Assembly (NCBI GenBank): GCA_029882235.1
Contig: JAOULB010000152.1
Coordinates: forward strand, 1-5,853
Reading direction: 5' to 3'
Source: Gammaproteobacteria bacterium
Lineage (GTDB): Bacteria > Pseudomonadota > Gammaproteobacteria > UBA6429 > Thiohalophilaceae
Length of the DNA stretch: 5,853 nucleotides
Part shown: in pieces, positions 1 to 5,853 of the stretch
How positions within the stretch are numbered: the stretch's first letter is position 1
Layout: each line of letters begins with the position of its first letter
Notes under the pieces: generated by a model
The model's input: the letters and a program-made list of their open reading frames with translations, nothing else
The model's database searches: none
What the model was told of the DNA's origin: nothing
Program-made: the position numbers and the translations under genes

Positions 1-517
1 ATGCTGCTGCAAATATAGTCTGTGGAAACGACTGTTTATATACATTGTATTCCATCACCGCATCATTAAAGGCCTGACGTGCAAAGGCGACTTTGTTTTC
101 TGTTGTGGTCATCTCTTCACTTAACTGCATCATGTTCTGGTTACCTTTTAGATCAGGATAGGCCTCCATCACCACATTCAAACTACCCAGCGCACCTGCT
201 AATTTACCTTCCGCCTGACTAAGCCCTTTAATCGCATCAGGATTACCTGGATCGGAATGTGCCTGACTTAATCCCTTTGCCGCTGCATTACGTGCTGATA
301 TCACAGCATCAAGAGTTTCTCGCTCATGTTTCAAATAACCTTTTGCAATTTCGACCAGATTTGGAATCAGTTCATAGCGGCGCTTCAGTTGAACCTCAAT
401 CGTTGCAAAGGCGTTTTTAAAGCGATGCTTAAGCGCAACCAGACGATTAAAAATTGCAATAATATAAAGTGCAACCACACCAATAATGACAAAAAATACA
501 ATCAAAGACATATCCAT
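1..517 (-). CDS. lemA: LemA family membrane-anchored protein (3' end cut by window edge)
   Basis: The minus strand encodes 172 residues before the window edge. The family is usually about 185-200 residues, so only the C-terminal tail is missing. Residues 5-23 form one hydrophobic N-terminal membrane segment (LIVFFVIIGVVALYIIAIF). It is followed by the LemA hallmark LKRRYELIPNLVE (44-56) and the GYLKHE segment (60-65), then a long alpha-helical region. The last visible residues, around YKQSFPQTIFAAA, match the family's usual C-terminal block. LemA proteins are single-pass membrane proteins with a helical-bundle domain. Their role is poorly defined, and they often sit next to membrane metalloprotease or TPM-domain genes, which would lie outside this window. 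The ATG at 517 is chosen because GGAGGG lies 5 nt upstream; a second in-frame ATG at 511 is less well spaced. The gene is transcribed divergently from the LCIB-like gene. The family call is firm; the cellular role is not known from this sequence. Confidence 0.95.
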   Translation of the reverse strand, partial: MDMSLIVFFVIIGVVALYIIAIFNRLVALKHRFKNAFATIEVQLKRRYELIPNLVEIAKGYLKHERETLDAVISARNAAAKGLSQAHSDPGNPDAIKGLSQAEGKLAGALGSLNVVMEAYPDLKGNQNMMQLSEEMTTTENKVAFARQAFNDAVMEYNVYKQSFPQTIFAAA

Positions 518-522
518 AACAT

Positions 523-528
523 CCCTCC
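523..528 (-). promoter_or_regulatory. Shine-Dalgarno site of lemA
   Basis: GGAGGG on the minus strand lies 5 nt before the ATG at 517. It favours that start over the in-frame ATG at 511, which would be 11 nt away. Confidence 0.75.
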
Positions 529-559
529 ATCTTCATAGAGCTCACTTGAGCCAACTCAC

Positions 560-588
560 ATCATATACCTGCCAATCCTCACGGACAA
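560..588 (-). promoter_or_regulatory. Candidate sigma-70 promoter for lemA
   Basis: On the minus strand a -35-like TTGTCC (588-583) and a -10-like TATGAT (565-560) are separated by 17 bp. The matches to consensus are 4/6 and 5/6. Transcription would start near 553, giving a leader of about 36 nt before the lemA ATG. A second candidate lies farther upstream: TTGGGA (640-635), 16 bp, TATATT (618-613), and its -35 falls inside the inverted repeat at 631-653. The sequence alone does not decide between them. Confidence 0.45.
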
Positions 589-630
589 ACTGGCTACGGA
601 AAGCAAGACGATAATATAACATAGATTGTA

Positions 631-653
631 ATCATCCCAAGTTTGGGTATGAT
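631..653. repeat. Imperfect inverted repeat in the divergent intergenic region
   Basis: The left arm ATCATCCCAA (631-640) and the right arm TTGGGTATGAT (643-653) are complementary over 10 bp, apart from one extra T in the right arm, and are separated by GT. The central CCCAA/TTGGG part is perfect. It lies 7 bp upstream of a consensus TTGACA facing the LCIB-like gene and overlaps the -35 of one candidate lemA promoter. A regulator-binding operator is a reasonable inference. No T-run follows, so it does not look like an intrinsic terminator. Confidence 0.5.
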
Positions 654-660
654 GTGCATT

Positions 661-688
661 TTGACAACAAATTATTCCCGACAATATT
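661..688 (+). promoter_or_regulatory. Candidate sigma-70 promoter for the LCIB-like gene
   Basis: A perfect -35 TTGACA (661-666) is followed after 16 bp by AATATT (683-688), a 4/6 match to the -10 consensus. Transcription would start near 695, only about 13 nt before the ATG at 708. This gives a very short leader and argues against the upstream GTG start at 654. The -10 is weak and the leader is short, so the call is tentative. TATAAC at 615-620 is another -10-like sequence but has no recognisable -35. Confidence 0.35.
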
Positions 689-707
689 CGAATATGGTGA
701 ATTGACG

Positions 708-1853
708 ATGCCTGATCTCGCAGCAAATATGGTTCAACCGGTTGGCGGTTTTCCAATGCATAACATGATGATGCGCTATAGCCTGTTTATACCGAAGTTG
801 TATAACTGGTGTAAGACCCTGGGATTTGAACCGGGTAAAATCATGCCTTCACGTGCATTTTGTTCTGACGAAAGCCAGGGCTACCCAATTATTATGATGG
901 CCAAACACTTTGGAGCTTTCCCATTTAACCATGGCCGAGTCGGCGGCATGGTGGCGACCGATCGCCATGGTCCACATGCCAGTCATGGCCAGGACATGGT
1001 TATTATTCAGGCCAGCCATGTCGGTTATGATCCGGAGAGTAAATCATTTGGCACCTATCGGCGACTACAAACCTCTGATCAGTCCTGTGGCCCAAGCTGT
1101 GGCAAAATTTTTCATGTCATTGAGTGGTATCAGGAAGAGTATGAATTTGCCTGTAAAAATATTCTATTACAGAAAATTGATGGACAGGACTGTATTGTTA
1201 TTGATAATCGTCTCCTTCGTGATGATCGCGACGACGGTTTATTATTGCGTCTTGAAAAACTGATCGCCTCTGACAACAGTGGTGAACGTGCACCACTCCA
1301 GTCACTCAGCACTTCACGTGTATTCCTTGCAGCTAAGTCTCTCGTCGATAAAATTGGTGAATCGGTGTTCTCCGAGCAGGCCACTAAAATCAGCAGGCAT
1401 CTGACTGCTGATCTATTTTATTTCCGCCATAACATCAAACCGCTCGAAGAAGGCACTCATCATCTGGAACACAGTCTGATTCGTTATATGCCGCAGATCA
1501 TCACATCAGATTTCCCAACACTGACCGCCGCACAAATCTATACCCAGGTTGAATTTGATCTCACCTTCCGTTCCATAGTGAAAGAACAGAGTTACAAAGG
1601 CAAAAAGCTTTTATTTGTCGCGGGTCTGAATATTGATATCTCTCCCCAGCCCGGTCAGCTATTTCCACTGACCAAGTTTGTTCCCTGGGCTGCCTATTTG
1701 CAGAATCCCGATGGTAGTTCACACACCTATGAACAACAGGAATTGTTTGAGTCACTGGAACAACAAGACACAGATAATCCTGATCAGATTAATCTTGAAG
1801 ATGCGATCCAGATGATGGCATCGGTAAAGGAAATAAGAATTGATATAAAATAA
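708..1853 (+). CDS. LCIB/LCIC-like putative beta-carbonic-anhydrase-family protein
   Basis: This 381-residue protein has no signal peptide or membrane segment, so it is probably cytoplasmic. The first 135 residues resemble the LCIB/LCIC domain, first known from algal CO2-concentrating mechanisms and later found in bacteria. The visible pattern is a CSDE motif (Cys52-Ser-Asp54-Glu), a glycine-rich HGRVGGMV stretch with TDRHGPHASHGQD (84-96), ASHVGYD with His104, and SCGPSCGK with Cys127 and Cys131. Cys52, His104 and Cys127 (or Cys131) are the likely Zn ligands by analogy with the Cys-His-Cys site of that family. If active, it would interconvert CO2 and bicarbonate; some LCIB proteins lack measurable activity. 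Residues of roughly 135-381 form a long C-terminal region with charged helices that I do not recognise. The ATG at 708 is preferred because GGTGA lies 7 nt upstream; a GTG at 654 would add 18 residues but has a poor ribosome site. The gene stands alone, divergent from lemA. The family assignment rests on motif recall without an alignment. Confidence 0.65.
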   Translation: MPDLAANMVQPVGGFPMHNMMMRYSLFIPKLYNWCKTLGFEPGKIMPSRAFCSDESQGYPIIMMAKHFGAFPFNHGRVGGMVATDRHGPHASHGQDMVIIQASHVGYDPESKSFGTYRRLQTSDQSCGPSCGKIFHVIEWYQEEYEFACKNILLQKIDGQDCIVIDNRLLRDDRDDGLLLRLEKLIASDNSGERAPLQSLSTSRVFLAAKSLVDKIGESVFSEQATKISRHLTADLFYFRHNIKPLEEGTHHLEHSLIRYMPQIITSDFPTLTAAQIYTQVEFDLTFRSIVKEQSYKGKKLLFVAGLNIDISPQPGQLFPLTKFVPWAAYLQNPDGSSHTYEQQELFESLEQQDTDNPDQINLEDAIQMMASVKEIRIDIK

Positions 1854-1881
1854 AGATCACATTTCAAGAATATTAGAAATG

Positions 1882-1920
1882 ACTAAAACGACGGTTTTAC
1901 TACCATAACGACGGTTTTCC
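1882..1920. repeat. Two direct repeats of AACGACGGTTTT with 20-bp periodicity
   Basis: AACGACGGTTTT occurs at 1887-1898 and again, identical, at 1907-1918. Partial matching flanks (AC.A before, C after) extend the similarity to about 19 bp per copy. The start-to-start distance is 20 bp, about two helical turns, so both copies face the same side of DNA. The first copy is also internally symmetric (AAAAC, GACG, GTTTT). They lie about 105-145 bp upstream of the extended -10 of the next operon, a position typical of activator or response-regulator sites. The regulatory role is inferred. Confidence 0.6.
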
Positions 1921-2019
1921 TTCTATCCTCGATTCTGCGCCATTTATCTTATTTTTTTTACAATAATCATTTCTACATTTACCCTGTTTGACATCTTTAA
2001 ACACGACTTCAATCGAAAC

Positions 2020-2028
2020 TGATATAAA
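2020..2028 (+). promoter_or_regulatory. Candidate extended -10 promoter of the DUF1800-DUF1501-hydrolase operon
   Basis: TGATATAAA fits the extended -10 form TGn plus a TATAAT-like hexamer (TATAAA, 5/6), with no good -35 at 16-18 bp. Promoters of this type often depend on an activator, consistent with the direct repeats farther upstream. Transcription would begin near 2035, about 39 nt before the ATG at 2074. Confidence 0.45.
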
Positions 2029-2061
2029 ACGCTAGAAGACTGATGCCTATCTGGCTACAAC

Positions 2062-2068
2062 AAGGAGG
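2062..2068 (+). promoter_or_regulatory. Strong Shine-Dalgarno site of the DUF1800 gene
   Basis: AAGGAGG, a near-perfect anti-SD match, followed by GGAAG, places the ATG at 2074 at 5-nt spacing and fixes the start of the lipoprotein. Confidence 0.85.
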
Positions 2069-2073
2069 GGAAG

Positions 2074-3984
2074 ATGAGTCGAATAGTCAGGTATATTTAT
2101 TTACTTACACTAGTGAGTTTCCTTTTTGCCTGTGGTGGCAACGATAATCAAAACTCTGAAAGTGAGCGCTCATCAAACATTGATTCCAATGGTGGTGGAG
2201 AACAACCTTATAGCTACTGGTCTGAAACTGCAGTACGTAAGATTCTGCATACCTTTGCCTATGGTGGTCAGGCCACAGACACGCAGATCAGAAGCTGGGC
2301 AAATATGGAACCCCGTGCAGCAATCCAGCAAATGCTTACTTTTGAAGAAAACAATCCGCTACTTTCTCCACCCGATAACCTTGCTCTATTACAGGGTGGC
2401 ACGCTGTCGTATTTACAGGAATACTGGGGCGGATTTCTTGAATCGAACCCAACTCGCAGTGAGCGACGTTACATCTATGCAACTTTGTATGAAGATCAGC
2501 TTACCCAAGAAAAATACCTTAGTCCGGTAACTCTGCAACACACCTGGACGGCTTCAATTAATCGCCGAGGTCTGAATCCATTTCGACAAAAAGTTGGTCT
2601 ATTTTTAACCAATTATCACATGGCAGTTAGCGTGCATAAGGTTCGACCAACCATGATTCGTAGTATGTACGATGACATCATGGAGGCACTTGAAGCGGGC
2701 ATACCTTTCCATGAAGTGCTTGCGATCGGTGCTACCTCTGCCGCCGTCGCCATGCAATATGGTCATCAGTACAATCGTTATAACAATCTTAGTTCACGTT
2801 TTTATGGCAATGATGATTTTGCCCGTGAGTTTCACCAGCTCTTTTTCCGTATTTTAGGGGAAGACTACTCACTTGATTATCATGAAAATACCACGATCGA
2901 GCATACCGCCTGGGCATTAACGGGAATGGGCATCGATCGTGACCCTCTAGCATGGGGTGGCAGTGCCAGACCGTTTGATTACTGGACTGACATTATCGAC
3001 TTTACTGATCATGTAGATGCTGAAGGAAGAACATTAAACAACTTCACTAACCATCATGTTAACAGTGTTGAGATTTTAGGTGCAGATATAAGAGGCAATA
3101 CTGCAAAAGAAAAAATCGAGGCGCTCGCACAAGTCGCGATTAATGAACGTGAAAGTCTCGATAGTATGCCCGTCTTCATCATTAACTTTTTTGCGGATGA
3201 TAATTTAAACGATGAAAAAATCGCCGAAATACGAACCCTTTGGCGCAGTATTGAGCCGAAGAATTTACTGACCTTCCTGCAGGAATATGCAATTTCACCG
3301 ACCTTCCATCGTGAGGATACGTTTAAATATCGTACCGCCTTCAGCCGCAATCTGGCGCTGTTTAATTTAAATACCGTCGATGATGAGGAGGCCTATCATA
3401 ATTCATGGACTCCACTATGGACGATTAATGAACAGGGTGCGCTGCCCTTTTCACCTGCCCATGATGTTTTCGGCGGTCAAACTTCGATTAATGCGGCAAA
3501 CAATCCAGATATTTTCAAGAGCGCCTATAACACGGCCGTTGATAACCCCTGGTCTGTAATCAAATACTTTGAATCATATCCTGCAGGAAGCGCCGATACC
3601 TGGGAAAAAGACTGGGCACGCGTTATTCCAGCAAATAACTTTGGCAAGTATCGTGTTAAAGAAGTTGGAGAATGGTTGTGGCAACGCTTTGTTGCTGATG
3701 GTCTGAAAAATTATGGGCCGATTGAGCGGGCCTATGTAACTGCTTTTCTCGCCACAGGTAATGACTTTGGTATGATTGTTGATCCTGATAATCCCGATGC
3801 CAGCTTTACCCCTGAACAGCTTGCCAGCGAACCTTATCGTTCAATTATTGATGCAAATGAAGCTGCCACAATTGATCTCAAAAACAGCGAAACCATTCCT
3901 CATCGTATAGCGAATAGATATGTAGGAATGGCAATTAATTTCATTTCAATGACACCATTTATGTTTGCTATGGAGGGCCGATAA
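2074..3984 (+). CDS. DUF1800-family lipoprotein
   Basis: This is a 636-residue predicted lipoprotein. Residues 1-20 form a signal peptide with a lipobox-like L17-F18-A19-C20; Phe at -2 is a little unusual. Gly at +2 predicts sorting to the outer membrane in a Gram-negative. A Ser/Asn/Gly-rich linker (about 21-45) precedes the folded part. DUF1800 features are PFRQKVGLFLTNYHMAVS (169-186), equivalent to the family's 'R.K...FW.NHF..S' segment, then NDDFAREFHQLF (246-257) and WALTGMGID (280-288), equivalent to 'NENFAREL.ELF' and 'ARALTGW'. The N-terminal part (VRKILHTFAYGG) is a diverged form of the usual 'FL.QATFG' opening. The biochemical role of DUF1800 is unknown. Its gene is commonly paired with a DUF1501 gene, as here: its stop codon lies 1 nt before the next ATG, so translational coupling is likely. 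A strong SD fixes the start. Family membership is well supported; function is not assigned. Confidence 0.85.
   Translation: MSRIVRYIYLLTLVSFLFACGGNDNQNSESERSSNIDSNGGGEQPYSYWSETAVRKILHTFAYGGQATDTQIRSWANMEPRAAIQQMLTFEENNPLLSPPDNLALLQGGTLSYLQEYWGGFLESNPTRSERRYIYATLYEDQLTQEKYLSPVTLQHTWTASINRRGLNPFRQKVGLFLTNYHMAVSVHKVRPTMIRSMYDDIMEALEAGIPFHEVLAIGATSAAVAMQYGHQYNRYNNLSSRFYGNDDFAREFHQLFFRILGEDYSLDYHENTTIEHTAWALTGMGIDRDPLAWGGSARPFDYWTDIIDFTDHVDAEGRTLNNFTNHHVNSVEILGADIRGNTAKEKIEALAQVAINERESLDSMPVFIINFFADDNLNDEKIAEIRTLWRSIEPKNLLTFLQEYAISPTFHREDTFKYRTAFSRNLALFNLNTVDDEEAYHNSWTPLWTINEQGALPFSPAHDVFGGQTSINAANNPDIFKSAYNTAVDNPWSVIKYFESYPAGSADTWEKDWARVIPANNFGKYRVKEVGEWLWQRFVADGLKNYGPIERAYVTAFLATGNDFGMIVDPDNPDASFTPEQLASEPYRSIIDANEAATIDLKNSETIPHRIANRYVGMAINFISMTPFMFAMEGR
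3972..3977 (+). promoter_or_regulatory. Shine-Dalgarno site of the DUF1501 gene, inside the end of the DUF1800 gene
   Basis: GGAGGG lies within the last codons of the DUF1800 gene, 8 nt before the ATG at 3986. It decides between that ATG and the in-frame TTG at 3965, and indicates that the two genes are translated from one message. Confidence 0.7.
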
Positions 3985-3985
3985 T

Positions 3986-5383
3986 ATGAACCGCCGTGAT
4001 TTTCTTAAACTGACCCTCTATTCCACTGCTGCAACAACGCTGGGGAATCCATTCATGCAAGCATTAGCAGCGCATGGCAGTCCACATCGTACTCTGGTTA
4101 ATGTCATGTGCCTGGGCGGTGCTGATTTTCGTTATATGTTTGCCCCACCACCCTCTGATACTGAATATGCCAATAAATACTGGCAAGCTCGTCAGCCCCT
4201 TTATAGTGGCTATGCAGACTACAACTCTGCCTTTGGCAGTCTTTATACCGCTCACAATGCTGGTGATTTAAGCTTTGGCATCCATAACAATGCCGGCTGG
4301 TTAAAGACACAATATGAAGCTGGCAACGTGGCTATTATCTGCAATGTTGCGGGTTCAACAAACCGTCGACATGATCAATCACAGTTAATCGTGAATAGCG
4401 GTGATCTGAATGCCAACCAGTTTGTCTATGATCGAGATGGCTGGGGTGGTCGCCTTGCTGAAGCCATTGGCGAAGCGAATACTGTCGCGATGACACATGA
4501 TGTTTCAGTATTCTGCAAAGGGACACAAGCCGCTAACCGCAACGCACAAGTGATCCATGTACGTGACTCGCGTAGTTTCGCCCTCTCGCATGGTGGTAAC
4601 CCAAATCAGGAGAAAGTTGCCCGTGCCCTGAAAAATTATTATGCCAGCCGCTCGCAAACCATTCAGGATAAACCAGACAACTGGCCTTACCATAAATTTT
4701 TCCAGCACGAACAGAAACTACGCGCCTTTGGTGATCCGTTCAAAGCATTGATCGAACAGCCAGAAAATACACTACCAATAGATATTGTTAAGCTGAACGA
4801 CCCAGGCTCGATGGGCGTTCTCAATCAAAGAGGTTTTGCAAAACAGTGTGCGAATGTTTACGACAGCCTCACCGGTGCAGACCTGTTTAAGCTACGTGTT
4901 GCTTCCATGGAGTATGGAGGCTGGGATACTCACCGTAACCAGAAAAACCAGTTTGAAAATAACATATCAGATATTTTTGGTACTCTGAGAGGCCTTGACA
5001 TGCTGACATCAAACCTGGCTCCAGAGGTTTGGAATAATCTTGTCTTTGTCTTCACCACTGACTTTGGTCGCCAACTGAAGGCTAATGGCGATAGTGGCAC
5101 CGACCATGGTTCAGGTAACTATATGATTCTGGTTGGCCCCGCTGTTAACGGTGGCGTCTATGGCGAAATCTCTGCTGCGGGTGGCCCCGCTCCGTATGAT
5201 GTCCAGGGTGCAGACATACTCGGTCGGACTTCATTTGAGCGCGTGCTGGCAAAGGCCTGTGACTGGGTTGAGCCCAGCTCGGGTGTACAGGTGTTCCCAA
5301 ATATGGCCTATAGTGATCTTGCTCAATTCCCTGACGGCCCGATCCTTGAGGACGGCGTAGACTTGTCTACACTGTTATCGTGA
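3986..5383 (+). CDS. DUF1501-family protein exported by the Tat pathway
   Basis: This is a 465-residue protein with a clear twin-arginine signal: NRRDFLK (2-8), a mildly hydrophobic stretch, and an ALA cleavage motif ending at about residue 28. Tat export implies that it folds, possibly with a metal cofactor, before crossing the membrane. DUF1501 landmarks are LGGAD (43-47), GGWDTH (311-316), TTDFGR (357-362; usually TEFGR) and TDHG (372-375) followed by the GPAVNGGVYGE block. Asp and His residues in these motifs resemble the metal-binding residues of the alkaline phosphatase/sulfatase superfamily, to which the family is related as far as I recall. Hydrolysis of a phosphate or sulfate ester is therefore possible but unproven. 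ATG 3986 is chosen over an upstream TTG at 3965 because it puts the RR motif at the extreme N-terminus and has GGAGGG 8 nt upstream. The gene follows the DUF1800 gene by 1 nt and precedes the hydrolase gene by 20 nt. Confidence 0.92.
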   Translation: MNRRDFLKLTLYSTAATTLGNPFMQALAAHGSPHRTLVNVMCLGGADFRYMFAPPPSDTEYANKYWQARQPLYSGYADYNSAFGSLYTAHNAGDLSFGIHNNAGWLKTQYEAGNVAIICNVAGSTNRRHDQSQLIVNSGDLNANQFVYDRDGWGGRLAEAIGEANTVAMTHDVSVFCKGTQAANRNAQVIHVRDSRSFALSHGGNPNQEKVARALKNYYASRSQTIQDKPDNWPYHKFFQHEQKLRAFGDPFKALIEQPENTLPIDIVKLNDPGSMGVLNQRGFAKQCANVYDSLTGADLFKLRVASMEYGGWDTHRNQKNQFENNISDIFGTLRGLDMLTSNLAPEVWNNLVFVFTTDFGRQLKANGDSGTDHGSGNYMILVGPAVNGGVYGEISAAGGPAPYDVQGADILGRTSFERVLAKACDWVEPSSGVQVFPNMAYSDLAQFPDGPILEDGVDLSTLLS

Positions 5384-5403
5384 TCACAAAGGGGAGCACG
5401 TTC

Positions 5404-5853
5404 ATGAAATCAATAAAACTGATAACAGTACTCGCACTCGCCCTGCTGTCGGGCAATCTTTATGCCGGCATTGCAGAAAAAGAGGTGGACTACTCCGTCA
5501 ACGGCGTTAGTTTCAAGGGCTTTATCGCTTATGACGATGCTCAACAGGGTAAACGCCCCGGCGTGCTTGTTGTGCACGAGTGGTGGGGCCACAATGAGTA
5601 TGCCCGTAAACGCACACGCATGTTGGCCAAAATGGGTTATGTCGCCATGGCGCTTGATATGTATGGTGGTGGCCAACAGGCTGACCACCCTAAAGATGCG
5701 GGAAAATTCTCGTCAGCGATTGTTAGCAATCTTCCTGAAGCCGAGAAACGCTTCATGGCCGCCTACAAAACTTTACAAAACCAGCCTCAGACTGATGGCA
5801 AACAGATTGCAGCCATTGGTTATTGTTTTGGTGGTGGAATTTCACTCGCCATG
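5404..5853 (+). CDS. Secreted dienelactone-hydrolase-family protein (3' end cut by window edge)
   Basis: The first 150 residues of an alpha/beta-hydrolase are visible; the family usually has 230-290, so the Asp and His of the triad lie beyond the edge. Residues 1-21 are a Sec signal peptide (two Lys, a hydrophobic core, then NLYA before Gly22). The body shows the DLH signature: VLVVHEWWGHN with Glu59, the conserved Glu that contacts the catalytic Cys in dienelactone hydrolase; LDMYGGG; and the nucleophile elbow GYCFGGG with Cys141. A Cys nucleophile is typical of DLH rather than of Ser esterases. Classical DLH opens dienelactone in the chlorocatechol pathway, but no other genes of that pathway are here and this copy is exported, so the true substrate is probably another ester or lactone. 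GGGGAG 7 nt upstream supports the ATG at 5404. The 20-nt gap after the DUF1501 stop suggests that it belongs to the same operon. Confidence 0.92.
   Translation, partial: MKSIKLITVLALALLSGNLYAGIAEKEVDYSVNGVSFKGFIAYDDAQQGKRPGVLVVHEWWGHNEYARKRTRMLAKMGYVAMALDMYGGGQQADHPKDAGKFSSAIVSNLPEAEKRFMAAYKTLQNQPQTDGKQIAAIGYCFGGGISLAM

Larger units (their letters stand above)
1854..2073. other. AT-rich intergenic region between the LCIB-like gene and the export operon
   Basis: These 220 bp hold no convincing ORF. They contain a weak ATTTC/GAAAT inverted repeat with a 10-nt loop (1861-1880), a pair of direct repeats (1882-1920), a run of eight T (1952-1959), an isolated TTGACA (1988-1993), an extended -10 element (2020-2028) and the Shine-Dalgarno site of the next gene. 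I found no GC-rich hairpin before the T-run, so no intrinsic terminator is called for the upstream gene. Confidence 0.7.

Noticed and set aside
326..538. Plus-strand 70-residue open frame
   Set aside because: It lies opposite the lemA coding strand, which has an unmistakable family match. The frame has no good ribosome site and a low-complexity Asn/Lys/His-rich composition.
556..756. Minus-strand 66-residue open frame across the divergent promoter region
   Set aside because: It overlaps the promoters, the inverted repeat and the start of the LCIB-like gene, lacks a convincing SD and shows no protein-like motif.
910..1000. Cluster of CATGG/CCATG words
   Set aside because: They fall within the LCIB-like coding frame and arise from His, Met and Gly codons around conserved residues 70-98. 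There is no regular spacing or symmetry.
1886..1900. AAAAC-GACG-GTTTT as an intrinsic terminator of the LCIB-like gene
   Set aside because: The stem has only 5 bp with one G-C pair and is not followed by a proper T-run. The same sequence is repeated 20 bp later, which fits protein-binding sites better.
1949..1960. T-run in the intergenic region as a terminator tail
   Set aside because: No GC-rich inverted repeat precedes it; the upstream sequence is pyrimidine-rich and unpaired.
1988..2028. Perfect TTGACA (1988-1993) paired with TATAAA (2023-2028) as the operon promoter
   Set aside because: The spacer is 29 bp, far beyond the usual 16-18 bp, and no -10-like hexamer lies at the right distance from this TTGACA. 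The TATAAA is better explained as an extended -10 on its own.
5410..5688. Minus-strand 92-residue open frame
   Set aside because: It is antisense to the dienelactone-hydrolase gene, whose signal peptide and motifs are clear. No SD or recognisable motif supports the antisense frame.

Overview
The window looks like a stretch of ordinary bacterial chromosome, most likely from a gammaproteobacterium or a related Gram-negative. The support is an outer-membrane-type lipoprotein signal, a twin-arginine signal, strong Shine-Dalgarno sites, compact gene packing and a GC content that by eye is in the mid-40s. I cannot name a genus. There is no rRNA, tRNA, CRISPR array, transposase or phage gene.

Layout. 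Positions 1-517 hold the 5' part of lemA on the minus strand, which runs off the left edge. A divergent intergenic region (518-707) carries candidate promoters in both directions and an inverted repeat. On the plus strand, 708-1853 encodes a cytoplasmic protein that I read as a member of the LCIB/LCIC (limiting CO2-inducible protein B/C) beta-carbonic-anhydrase-like family with a long C-terminal extension. A 220-bp AT-rich gap (1854-2073) contains two copies of a 12-bp element exactly 20 bp apart and an extended -10 promoter.

Three tightly packed plus-strand genes follow, most likely one operon: a DUF1800-family lipoprotein (2074-3984), a Tat-exported DUF1501 protein (3986-5383, 1-nt gap) and a dienelactone-hydrolase-family protein with a Sec signal peptide (5404 to the right edge, 20-nt gap). 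All three products appear to be exported, through Sec/lipoprotein, Tat and Sec routes respectively. DUF1800 and DUF1501 genes commonly occur as a pair, and the joint function is unknown to me. The exported alpha/beta-hydrolase suggests that the set acts on an ester- or lactone-containing compound in the periplasm or at the cell surface, but this is inference.

The least-described parts are the DUF1800/DUF1501/hydrolase export operon with its repeated upstream element, and the bacterial LCIB-like protein with a doubled Cys-Gly motif. I see no clear sign of a defence system or mobile element.
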